This document shows, in pieces, positions 31,487 to 43,600 of a stretch of 64,000 bases of DNA. Origin of the DNA: Brachycybe producta (lineage: Eukaryota > Arthropoda > Diplopoda > Playtdesmida > Andrognathidae); NCBI GenBank assembly GCA_036925085.1, contig JAUPFP010000026.1:3193058-3257057 (forward strand), written 5' to 3'. The notes under the pieces were generated by a model, which was given only the letters and a program-made list of their open reading frames with translations, made no database searches and was not told the origin of the DNA. The stretch's first letter is position 1; each line of letters starts with the position of its first letter. Made by a program: the position numbers and the translations under genes.

Positions 31487-32840
31487 GTAACGAACCACCT
31501 TCCAGGGGGAATAGAATCAGCTCAGGGGGGCTCAGGGTTCGGTCTTTTGGACGAACTGAAGGTGGTTGGCTAGGCCACTTATTTCTACTCGGGTTCGGAA
31601 GGAAGGGAACCAACTAGTCCCTTGTATTTCCTCGCGAGTTCCTCTGTGATGAACTTTTAAAGCTTTAAGGATTTTTAGCTGTCTATTACTCCTTATGCTT
31701 GCACCTGATTAAAAGCCGTTAGATCGTGTTGTTTTCCTTTGTTCCAGCTTAGAGAGTTGCATCCAGGTTTGCACCTGGATCAGAGTTTCTTTAAGTGGAA
31801 AAAAACGTAGAAGTTCAACATTTAACTTGAAAAATAAAATAAAAACTTTGGCAACTTTTTGAACATAGTGTAACATCCTGTAGTTTGCCTTTCTGTCCTT
31901 TCCATAGCATGGGGATCTAAGGGACGTATTTCCGTCCCTTCCCTCCCTCTTGAAGACCCCAAAGCTGTGAGACACATCCTGGTTCCGGTATCGGTGGATG
32001 GATACCCGTCGAAGCATGGTCCCTAGGGCATGAGTACACCTGGAAAAGGTGTACACAGGCCCTGGGTGTAAAAGACCATGTTTTCATATATTCTGGATCC
32101 ATTCTCTGATATCGAAAACATGAAGTTATAACTCATTCAGTGGTCCAGTGGCGAAAGCACGCCAGACTGAAACTATTTTCTGATTTGATGTCTTACATGA
32201 TTGTGAACATTAAATTATGTACTCCGACAATCTGCATTCGTCTCGCCTGTAATTCATTTCTCTTCCAGCATCGACGATACAACAAAATATCTTGGAGAAC
32301 GACCCCGGCACCTATTGGACTCAGCTAGTATATCACAAAGTCTCTTAGTGAAAAGCGGTATCTGCTCGAGCTAAGAGATTCTACAACCTGAGCCCCGTAA
32401 CAAGAGCTCTACATTGTTACAATAGTAACACTTTATTGTCTAGTTCAACAACTTCTTTTGTACAGAACTACACAGACTTATATACCCAAGAAGAGGACTT
32501 TCTCAGAATCCTGTAATTGGCCACTTACAAAAACTCAGACCAACTGGACCAATCAATTGATTGAATAGTGGTCACCAAAAAATATTAGGTATTATTCATT
32601 TCAATTTAAAACGATAAACAAAAGAAAACTTTGACTTAGTGTTGCTGCTTATCAGGGAGATCTCTTTATCTTAAGGGGTGGGACTGAGAAGAAAGGGCCA
32701 GGCCCTGGAGAGGTGCGAACTAAATAAGGATGTTTACGTCCTGTACCACTAACAAAAGAGAAATCAGCTGTATGGAACTGGGTCAACCTTCTGTATGACG
32801 GTTCAAAGGGTCACAAAGTTCCACACCACTCTTCAAGAAA
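31487..32840. mobile_element. LTR-like repeat block, unclassified
   Basis: It starts TGTAACGAACCACCTTCC. GAAGGTGGTTGGCTAGGCCAC and TTTGCACCTGG recur in the same order at 46118-46370. Non-coding and LTR-like (TGT start), but the right border and TSD were not resolved. Confidence 0.4.
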
Positions 32841-33315
32841 CCGCGCCAGGATCGTTCCTGCAACGATTGTTTCATTGGATATTCCACTTTATGCTTGCTC
32901 CTGATTTGCTATAAGCCTTCCAACGCTGCCTTTCATTTTGCTGGACTGCGATCTGACTTATTGCATGAATCAACAGCGTTGTAACCAACAACTTCGATCG
33001 TTTATGACCGAATAAAAAACTGTTGCTTGCAGCATCTGACATAGCCAACAAAATTAGGACCTGCTCTACTTCAGTCCAGCAAAATACAGTGTTGGAAAGC
33101 TTATAGCCAGTTAATCAGAAGCAATTACAAATTAGATGCATTGTTGGATGTACAATTGTACATGTATGCTCATGTACAGTATGTGGACATGTTGAACCCG
33201 TCTTGATTTTTTTTTTGGGGGGGGGGGTTTCGACACTGTTGATTCCAATAAATCGGTTCGTGTATGACCACCTTAAGTCTTTTGAAATAGGAATATTTCA
33301 GAATTGTGTTGGGAG

Positions 33316-33552
33316 CAGTGCCGGATTAAGGTGGGTGCTATTGATGCTGTAGCATTAGGCCGATTCCTGAAATAGGCCCAGATGAAAGGTTGACTGGTTG
33401 GTGACTGGTTGCGTCGCAAGCAATTAAGGCTCCTTGGTCAGTCTGAGTGCGCATGTACGGTGAGTGTCGAATGCACATGCACCAATGCCGAAAATAAGTA
33501 GGCCTTTTTTGCGCTGCAGCATCAGGCCCAATTTCGTCTTAATCCGGCCCTG
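33316..33552. mobile_element. hAT-like MITE with 8-bp TSD
   Basis: The ends CAGTGCCGGATTAAG and (reverse complement) CAGGGCCGGATTAAG are flanked by GTTGGGAG (33308-33315) and GCTGGGAG (33553-33560). Confidence 0.78.
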
Positions 33553-33746
33553 GCTGGGAGCGTTTTTAGTGCATATGTACTCGCTCAGTGCATGAACTAA
33601 TATTTTATGGAGACAAAAAAAACAAACGAATAAAGTAGGCCTATACTTCTTTATTCATACATACATACATAAATGTATTACACGTTTTCAGCTTAATGAA
33701 ACAGTAATATGATCAACTTGTTTACGCAGAAAATATTCTTGTAAAG

Positions 33747-34220
33747 CAAGCATGTCAAACTCGTGTGCCGCATGCGGCCCACAACGAATATCTTTGCAGC
33801 CCAGCCAATAGAACGGTTTGTAACAAAAGTATTTGGCAATTTTACATTGACATTTTGTGCATCAGTGCAGGGCTTAGTGCAATAAGGAGATATCAATTCG
33901 AATTCTTTATGAAAGGAATTATGTCTCCTGTCCGATCCAGTATTACTGACATTCACCTTGGATCAGTTTTGAAAGTAATCCCTGCGAACAAGATTTCCTC
34001 CCGAAGTAGGAAAGATTGTAGCAGAGAAGAGATGCCACAGGTGTCACAGGAAGAAAACATTAATTTTACCGTTGTCCTTGTTCTTTTTTTTATACTGGAA
34101 CTTTTCGAAATAAACCGATGTTTCTATAAAAATTGAAGTTTTTTTTTTTTTTTTGCGGCCCACATAAACTTAAGACCATGTTTATTTGGCCCGTGTTAGC
34201 TTTTGAGTTGGACATGCTTG
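33747..34220. mobile_element. hAT-like MITE with exact 8-bp TSD
   Basis: The ends CAAGCATGTCAAACTC and (reverse complement) CAAGCATGTCCAACTC are flanked by TTGTAAAG on both sides (33739-33746, 34221-34228). GCGGCCCAC recurs near both ends. Confidence 0.8.
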
Positions 34221-34565
34221 TTGTAAAGTATATCGTGCGAACAATGTAATTCATAAATGATGCAATTTCTTTTAAATGGCCCAAACGCACGTCAGAATAA
34301 TATAAATTTAATACTATATATTTCTAATTACAGTGTATTTAATACTATCAGCTTAGGGGCACGCATTCAATTATTCTTTGTGCAACAGTTTCATCTGACA
34401 GTGGCTAAACCGTGCTCACATATATGCAACTAAACCATCACACGATGAGCTGTAAGCACACAGGCAACTAATTGCTCTGTTTAAAACATGGATTTCTAAG
34501 AGTTATAAGCTGTGTTGTCTGCTTTTGAGCTGAGAGGAAGGATTAAAACGAGAGTAATTACGAAG

Positions 34566-35072
34566 GGGTCAGGATAAAAAGATGAACGAATGAACGGGAT
34601 GAACATTGGGGTAACTCTAAAACCCGACACAGAATGCATATAGAATAAGATGAACACTATATCATGGATGAACACACATTTTAAAGGGTTGAACAGAGAA
34701 ATAAAAGGATGAACATGGTTTTAAGGGGGATGAACATGGTTTTAGTTTAGGTTGGGTTAGGTTAGGTAACCGAACCTAACCTAACCGCATAAAACCATGT
34801 TCATCCCTTTAAAGTATGTTCATCCTTTTATTTCTCTCTGTTCATTCGTTTAAAATGTGTGTTCATTAATTAAAATATACAATGTAGTGTTCATCTAATT
34901 CTATATGCATTCTGTGTTGGGTTTTAGAGTTACCCCAATGTTCATCCCTTTATTTCTCTCTGTTCATCCCTTTAAAATGTGTGTTCATCTAATTCTAAAT
35001 GCATTCTGTGTCGGGTTTTAGAGTTGCCCCAATGTTCATCCCGTTCATTCGTTCATCTTTTTATCCTGGCCC
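34566..35072. mobile_element. Foldback hAT-like MITE with GGTTAGG core
   Basis: An exact 8-bp TSD TTACGAAG (34558-34565, 35073-35080). The arms are built from GATGAACA-type units and AACTCTAAAACCCGACACAG in both orientations. The centre holds GGTTAGGTTAGG followed by its inverse CCTAACCTAACC (about 34748-34786). A related copy is at 63205-63566. Confidence 0.78.
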
Positions 35073-36200
35073 TTACGAAGCGATATTTGGTATAACCTTA
35101 ATCACGGCACAACGTTTCGTGAAAGGGCAGTTCCATAATCTGTATAAATATTTACGAGCCCAATACTTTGCTGATCCCGGGGACATACTGGACTGGTGCG
35201 GGTGGCAAGGCGGCAAATGCCACCTGTGCCAGTCTTTACAGGCGCCGGTGCGTCAAACATGTACCACACTGTCGAATGGTGCACGTAGTATGTGTTTAGA
35301 TACGTATTTCAAAAAGTATAACCACCTACTTTTTTGTAATTTAAGCTAATTGTTAACAGTACGTTAAAATATACAATTCTAACTATACTGTATTACTTGA
35401 AAATTTAAAAGTAACATGGATAAACAACCCAACAGGAGCCTAACAAAATTGTGAAGGCGTCGGGATGCCGGTTCTTGAAACTGCGTCGAGGCATCCAAAA
35501 AAAAAACCTCTCGAAACTAGAAGGCCGACCATTGGGAGCCTCACAAACAGCTAAGAAGCCTCCCTAAGCATATAGAAATCGTGAAGCCCTCGGGGGAAAC
35601 TTCTCAAAATTGGATGGATGGATGGACTTCGAGAGCCTCTTTCGTAACTGTGAAATATAAATTTACGTTTACCAAAATTTAAAAACTACTTCGAATTTCA
35701 TACGTGTTGACATGTATGGTGCTATATTGAAAAAAAAAAATGTTGCTGAATTTTGTTTTTTGGCTCGCTTTGCTAGCAACTAAAAAATACATAATAGAAG
35801 GGAGACGAAGTCCCTATATGGCGGATATTTTGCCGACCTAGAATTTTGTAGCCAGTATACGCACGTCCCTGGCTGATCGAACTGTTTGGTTCCATATGTG
35901 ATCTCGGATGACACAAACCAGTTGCGTAATTGATGCGTTTGTGTCAAAATACGAGCTTTTTTAGTTGACGAAATGTATAGTTGAATATCATTTGCAATTG
36001 TGCGTGCTGTCATTTGAACCCTTATAGTAGTGAGTGACTCACGCAACCAAACCAATTGCCGCAACTGGTGATGATTGCATGTCAGCGCCTATAGCCTTAA
36101 ATACACTCTCATTATTTGATTATTTATTGATGTTTTTGTTTTTTGTTGCAGATTGGCCATGATTTATAAATTATAAGCTGAAAATGTCAGCTGTTATTAG

Positions 36201-36524
36201 CACGGCTCGAATTTTTATGCAATAACAAGAAAATGTTTCTCAATCTGTGGCCCAAGGGCCAATTGTGAAGTAATCTTCTTTATCATTTAGAGAAACTTCA
36301 AAAGTCTGGCAATTATGCTTTTTTAATCAAAAAGGCTGGTTAGAGGCTAGATGTCTAATTACTATCAATTGTCAACTATAGTTCTAGCCTCTAACCAGTG
36401 TTTGTGATTGAAAATACCATAATTGTTAGTTGATCTCTAAACGGGAGATTGTTATTTCACAATTGGCTCTTGGGCCACAGATTGAGAAACATATGCTTGA
36501 TAGTGCATAAAAATCCGAGCCCTG
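36201..36524. mobile_element. hAT-like MITE just upstream of the gustatory receptor
   Basis: The ends CACGGCTCGAATTTTTATGC and (reverse complement) CAGGGCTCGGATTTTTATGC are flanked by exact GTTATTAG (36193-36200, 36525-36532). The arms continue as TTTCTCAATCTGTGGCCCAA. The element ends 95 bp before the receptor start codon. A fragment of the family is at 43-110. Confidence 0.82.
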
Positions 36525-36619
36525 GTTATTAGTAATTAACGAGCATATTAGAAACTTTTAACTATAAAAAAGAAGGACAAGTCGATGAAACTGACATTAC
36601 AATTTGAACAAAACCAACG

Positions 36620-37681
36620 ATGGATGTTGAGTGGTCCACGATTCATCCGGTAAAATCGGTAAAAGCAAACAATAACAATAATTCGGACGTAGATTTGTCA
36701 TTGGGAAGAGATGAATTTGGCGTTTGTTCCTTTATGAAGCGAAGACAATCTCTTCAATGTTCGATACACGACGAGGTTTACTTGGCTCTTGGACGTTTCG
36801 GACGATTGTTACGATTTGCCGGTTTGTTACCCATCGTAGAAGGTTACGACGACCAAACCACAAACAAAAGTATCGTAGACGGATTGAGGTATTCTTGCGT
36901 GTCGTTATGGGCCATTTACAGTTTCGTTCCTTTTTTGGCCATTGGTTGTCTCTTTTATTTCGGCCTCTGTCGTTACGCTTTTACCATTGGTAACTCTTCG
37001 GAAAAAATTCTCATGTCGTGTTTTCTCTTCTTTTACTGCCTTACCGCATTTGCGAATTGGTGCAATTGCATATGCATTCCTTCGCAATTGATTTTGTTTT
37101 TCCGTCGATCGAAACTGATCGATTCTTTTTTGGGAATTCATTTCGATTGCGAATTGCGATCTTACGGCAATTTCTTGTTCAACGTTTTTTCGGCCACTTT
37201 TCTGGTTATTCTTCTTGGAATCATTCTGTTTGCGTTGGCGGCCCTCTTTTTTCCAATCGCCGATCTCACCGTATTTGTTGTCGTCTTGTGTTTTTTCACT
37301 TATACTTTCGCTTGTCATTTGCTTCCCGAGGCTTTTTTCACCTATCTTTGCGTATCTATTAATATTCGGTTACGTCATTCGTCTCACCTACTGACAACTT
37401 CATTGAATGACGAAAATTGCGATATTTTGTATACCGTCGAAAATCTGCGTATCGCTTACCAGTTGTTAATTGACAGTATTGAACACATCAACTACATGCT
37501 CGGACCGATTTTGGTGTTTTTTTGCATTTTTAACATATATTCACTTTGCCTTTGCATGTATTTTTTTCTTCAGCAATCAGTTTCTGTTTTAGGAATAAGT
37601 CCTTTCAGAGAAATACTCCTTATCATCAGCATTTTGCGAATTGTCCCAGGATGTTTGTTATCGAGCACAATACAGGAAAAG
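36620..37681 (+). CDS. Gustatory receptor exon 1
   Basis: It has 354 codons from ATG to donor AAG|gtatgt and encodes the N-terminus and six membrane segments. Reading past the donor gives 13 unrelated codons before a stop, so splicing is expected. The opposite-strand frame at 36905-37318 is a shadow. Confidence 0.92.
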
Positions 37682-40600
37682 GTATGTTTTCGCTTTTTTT
37701 TTTGTAATAAAACTGTTTTGTAATACAGTGGACTCTTCGAACTTCGAACACAAATCCATTCCAGGCGTCGACGGTTAGACTTTCAAGTTATTCGACTTTG
37801 AAGTTGTTCGACTTTCGAGTTGTTCGACTTTCGAGTTGTTCGACTTTGAAGTTGTTCGACTTTCGAGTTGTTCAACTTTGAAGTTGTTCGACTTTCGAGT
37901 TGTTCAACTTTGAAGTTGTTCGACTTTCGAGTTGTTCGACTTTCGAGTTTTTCGACTTTCGAGTTGTTTGACTTTGGAGTTGTTCGACTTTCGAGTTGTT
38001 CGACTTTCGAGTTGTTCGACTTTGGAGTTGTTCGGCTTTCGAGTTGTTCGACTTTCGAGTTGTTCGACTTTCGAGTTGTTCGACTTTGGAGTTGTTCGAC
38101 TTTCGAGTTGTTCGACTTTGGAGTTGTTCGGCTTTCGAGTTGTTCGACTTTCGAGTTGTTCGACTTTCGAGTTATTCGACTTTGGAGTTGTTCAACTTTG
38201 AAGTTGTTCGACTTTGAAGTTGTTCGACTTTCGAGTTTTTCGACTTTCGAGTTGTTCAACTTTGAAGTTGTTCGACTTTGAAGTTGTTCGACTTTGAAGT
38301 TGTTCGACTTTGAAGTTGTTCGACTTTGAAGTTGTTCGACTTTGAAGTTGTTCGACTTTCGAGTTGTTCGACTTTGAAGTTGTTCGACTTTCGAATTGTT
38401 GAACTTCCAAGTTAAATTTCCGCGTAAGAGGTAATGTAAATTGAATTAATTCGTTCCAGACTCTCAAAATTTACTCAATATGAGACATTTTAAGGAGGCC
38501 ATTATAATGGCCTCCTTAAAATGTCTCATGTCGCTCCCGAAGTTTCTTGGCAAAATATTGTCAAGAGGGACCCAACGATTGCCAATTTAAAAAATTAAAT
38601 ATTAATTAGCTTCAAATTAATGGACTTTATTAGATACGTGCACCACCATACAGGAAACATTGGCAATATAAAACTCCAAAGTATACTCCTCTACTCGAAT
38701 TTTGATGTTGTCACCTTACGTTACTTTTAATTCCCTATTCAAATACATATACTCCCTATTCCTATCAAAGTACTATGGGCTTTGATTTTTGAATTATCCC
38801 ACCTGCCACGTGACTCTGGATTTCATTGGAAAGTTGTATTGAGTTTAATACGACTAGGGAATACATGTATTTGATCAAGAAATTATGGAAATCTGAGGTG
38901 AAAACCTTTGACAGGCAATTGTGCCCAGCATTAAAATTTTATTGGTCCCGCCCTATTACGAGCGTCAGACCAAATATCAACCAATTAGAAATTGAAAAGG
39001 GTGGGACATGTGACATCAGACCAAGTAACAAACCAATTAGAAATTGATGACCTTCATAAATAGACGGGGCCAATAAAATTCTAATGCTGGGCCCAATTGC
39101 CTGTACAACCTTTGCCACTAACTTGAGGGGGGTAGATTTTTGTACAGGCAAGTGTGCCCAGCACTAGTTTTTCGTTTGCTCCGCCCATTGATGAGCGTCA
39201 TCAATTTCTAATTGGTTTGTTACTTGGTTTGATGTCACATGCTCAGCCCTTTTCAATTTCTAATTGGTTTGTTACTTGGTCTGACGTCATAAAAAGGCGG
39301 AGGAAAAGAAATTCTAATGCTGGGCATGACTGCCTGTAATAAAAAATTCTAGTGCTGGGAATAACTGCCTGTAATAAAAATCCTATCGAAACATACAATA
39401 GTGTGCGAAAAACAAGTTGTGCGGAAACTAGCATTTGGCGGCTTGGAGTCGGCTTCATACACTTTGCAGCGCCATCTATTGTGTAACCTAACAAACTTAA
39501 CCTAAAGACTTATCAGCATAAAGATGACTCAAAGTCGGACGCTCCAAGCATAGCCACCTATACTAGGTGGCTATGCTCCAAGTTTCCTGATGCAACTGTG
39601 CGGCGCGGGTAAGGGGAAAACTTTATTTAATCGCAGTGTAAACTTTTTGCTACGAAACTAATTTTCTTCGTTTCGTTTCGCTTTTCGCTGCTCTTTCGCT
39701 AACCTTTATAAACCAAACTTTTAAGTCTTGCGAGAGTATTAATCACATTGACAAATGCAATTATTTCAAGGACACATTCTTGCAAATCTTGCATTAAATA
39801 TTGCCATTTTGATCGCCGCAAACTGTTTTAATTGCAAGTAATATTGAATCAATGAATTTTCTTTGTTTTTCAGAAACTTTCAAATATAATTTACAATATA
39901 AAGTCGTCACAATATTCAAGAGACTGCAATGAAGAGGTTATTATAATAGTTTACGAGTTCGTTGGACATTTGAATGTTTAATGTATGTGTTATTTGTCGA
40001 TGTGATTGTATACGGAGCCCTGCAGAGGACTTCTACAAAAAAATTTTAATCTCAACTTGTCGACTTTTTATAAAACTCGACATGCCAACTTTTAATCTCG
40101 ACATGCCGCCCTTTAATCTCTACATATCGCCCTTGAATCTCAACATGTCGCCTTTCAATCTTTTATTCTGTTTAATTCTTTTTAATCTTTAATTTAGCCA
40201 TGTTCATTATGGCATGTTGCATGCACCATACTCTAATTATTAGAGTATGGCCAAATAAAGGAGATTAAAAGTCGACATGTCGAGATTGAGAGGCGACATG
40301 TCGAGATTGAGAGGCGACATGTCGAGATTGAGAGGCGACATGTCGAGATTGAGAGGCGACATGTCGAGATTGAGAGGCGACATGTCGAGATTGAGAGGCG
40401 ACATGTCGAGATTGAGAGGCGACATGTCGAGATTGAGAGGCGACATGTCGAGATTGAGAGGCGACATGTCGAGATTGAGAGGCGACATGTCGAGATTGAG
40501 AGGCGACATGTCGAGATTGAGGGGCGACATGTCGAGATTGAGGGGCGACATGTCGAGATTGAGAGGCGACATGTCGAGATTGAGGGGCGACATGTCGAGA

Positions 40601-43600
40601 TTGAGGGGCGACATGTCGAGATTGAAGGGCGACATGTCGAGATTGAGGGGCGACATGTCGAGATTGAAGGGCCACAAGTCGAGAATGAACGTCGATACGT
40701 CGACTTTAGTGTCCACTTGTCGAGATTAAAAAAATTTTTTTCAGAAGTCCTCTGCAGGGCTCCGTACTTATAGGATATACATGTAACAATGTGAGCAACA
40801 TTTTTCAAATGATTTTAAGTTGGTTTATAGACAGCTGATCTTCGAACTCTGAATTATTGAGTTTCATTTTGTCTTTCAGTAACAAAATTGATAAAAACTA
40901 GAAAGTGTTTTAGAAACTAGAATGGTAGTTTAAGCAAGGGTATTTTCATGTTGATATCTTTCAAAATAAACGTTTTACAGATTAAAAAAATTAAAAATAA
41001 TCACCTGCTAAGCGTCTTCTGCTTAAAGTGGGGGGTCATTATCATTTTTTCAAACTCATATAAAAAGCTTATTTTGAAAGATATCAAACATGAAAATATC
41101 ATTAGAAGACTACATCTCAAAATTATTTCGAAAAATCTCCGCAATGAACGCTAGCATCGTTTTTCTATTGAGCCCATAGACCCAATATTCCATTGCTCTT
41201 TAGAGCAATGGAGGTATATAGGATCATGCAAGAAAAGGGACAAAAAAGGATGTCTGTATGTCTGAATTCCTGAGTTTGTGTGTCGAACAACTGAAGAACT
41301 TAATGAGATAAAGACATGCAGTAATTTTTATTTGATTTAGTGGGTCAATATGAGGCTCCTGACGTAAAATCAGAAAATTTTACCCAGGGGTTATTTTATT
41401 ATGAATTTTTTAGAAACAAATTTTGAGTTTTTTTTTTTCATAATTTTTTGTGGGTTTCGATTTACATATTCTGACGATGAATCTGGAAAATTGTTATTTT
41501 AGAGTGATCTGATATATGAAATTTCGATTTTTTCAAAACGTAAATGTTTTTTTAAAAAATTCCTGATTCTTCCTCTTTCCAGTTTCTTCCTCTTTCAAGG
41601 GGGTTAGGAGGGGTGTTCCTTTCTATGTTCTGTTATTATTTTTGTACTAGTGGGGTAACCCGTCATACAATGACGTGGGTAAAAGTGTCCGTGATGTACG
41701 ACGGGACATTCTTGTTTAACTATTTTATTCAAATTATGAAGGTCACTCAATGAAGGACGTTTCCTTCTCCCCTCTCCCCCACCGCCCTCACGTGTGTTTG
41801 CTTAAAGGTTTTTATCCTTGTTCTTACAGCATTACATATAGACAGACAGCTTAATTATTTTATATATAATATCCCAGATCTGTGTATGTATGTGTGTGTG
41901 TGGACTAATGCTGTGTCGGAATTTATATAAATTTAAATAAATGAACCTCTTTTTTTCTCAAGGTCAACTATATGTTGCACACTCCTCATCCAATAACCCC
42001 ATGATATTAAAATGGAGAGGGGGAAAGGTTGGAAAGTGTAGAGGAGGGAGAGAGAGAGAGAGAGAAATGTGGAGGGGGGAAAAAGTGGGAGGGGGTGACT
42101 GAAATTGGAGAGTGGAAAAGGTTAGAAAGTGTAGAGGGGGGAGAGAAAAACGTGGAGGGAGAACAAAGTGGGAGGGGGTGACTGAAATTGAATTGAAATG
42201 AAAGGAGTAAAAACAAGGGATTCAAGGAACCCTATAGACCTCCATTGCTTTAATATATGCTTTCATATATCAAATAACCAACTTTTTTTTCATTGTTACA
42301 TGTGTGCGCATGAGTACGCACATGAACACACGTGCGTGCATGAGTACGCACATGTACACACGTGTGCGCATGTGTACGCACATGTACACACGTGTGCGCA
42401 TGTGTACGCACATGTACACACTTGTGCGCATGTGTACGCACATGTACACACTTGTGCGCATGTGTACGCACATGTACACTTGTGCGCATGTGTATATAGA
42501 TAAACACATGTATGTATTCAAGTACATGACATAGTTACATGTGATGCGCATGCGTCATTCATTTGTAATAATATGGTTTAGAATGAATATACGTCACATG
42601 TATTCTAATATACAAAAATAATAACAGAACATAGAAAGGAACACCCCTCCTAAATAATAGAAAAGTCCCCCTTTCGAATGCTACAACTGGAAAGAGGAAG
42701 AATCGAGATTTTTTTTAAAAAAAATTACGTTTTTAAAAAATCGAAATTTTATATATCGAATCGCTCTAAAATTCCAATTTTTTTCCAGTTTCATTGTCAG
42801 AATGTTTACATCATTTTAGGTCTGATGACATTTTATTGTAGGTGGCCCCGTTTACGAGTTGTTCGACCCACTAAAAATTATGACCAAAAACTCAAAATTT
42901 GTTTCTAAAAAATTCATAAAAAAATAACCCCTGGGTAAAATTTTCTAATTTTTTGTCAGGAGCTTCATATTGACCCACGGAATCAAATAAAAAATACTGC
43001 ATGTCTTTATCTCATTCCGTTCTTGAGTTGTTCGAGGAACTAAATCGGGTTCCGGACACACACACACAGACATCCTTTTTTTCCCCTTTTCTTGCATGAT
43101 CCTATATACCTCCATTGCTCTTTAGAGCAATGGAGGTCAAAAAGGAAAAAAAAAACGACGCACATGCACACAATTGCCGGTGAATTTTGCTCCTGTCATT
43201 TATGATGGGTTACCCCACTAGTATATATATATTAAGCCAGGTCTGTGATTCTGTGAGTAACGCTATCCCCATCCAAGAACCCCATGATATTAAATTGGAG
43301 AGGGGAAAAGGTTGGAAAGTGTAGAGGGGGAGAGAGGGAAACGTATAGGGAAAAAAAGGGGAGGGGGAAACTGAAATTGAAATGAAAGGAGTAAAAAAGG
43401 AACAAACGACACGCATGCGCACACCAGAGAAAATGAAAATCTCATTTTCTCTCTCAAATATAAAAAAGGGGAGGGGATAGAATTTCTTTTTCTCCACCCT
43501 TTTATGAACGTCATTAATTTCCAATTGGTTTGTTACTTGGTCTGAAGTCATAAAAGGGCGGAGAAAAAGAAATTCTAATGCTGGGCACAATTGCCTGTGA

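Noticed and set aside
36905-37318. 137-codon minus-strand frame over receptor exon 1
   Set aside because: Shadow of the real plus-strand gene; Lys/Glu/Asn-rich low-complexity peptide.
37783-38467. Open frames on both strands (FDFRVVRLSS / NNSKVEQLES repeats)
   Set aside because: A 16-bp intronic minisatellite with a 48-bp coding period. No start context and no family.
40268-40700. Regular repeats as a CRISPR array
   Set aside because: There are no unique spacers between the units, and the context is an animal genome.
40233-40808. Open frames of 136-191 codons (ISTCRLS, SRHVAPQ, MSRLRGD repeats)
   Set aside because: A 21-bp tandem array inside a foldback element; all repeats are translations of the same unit.
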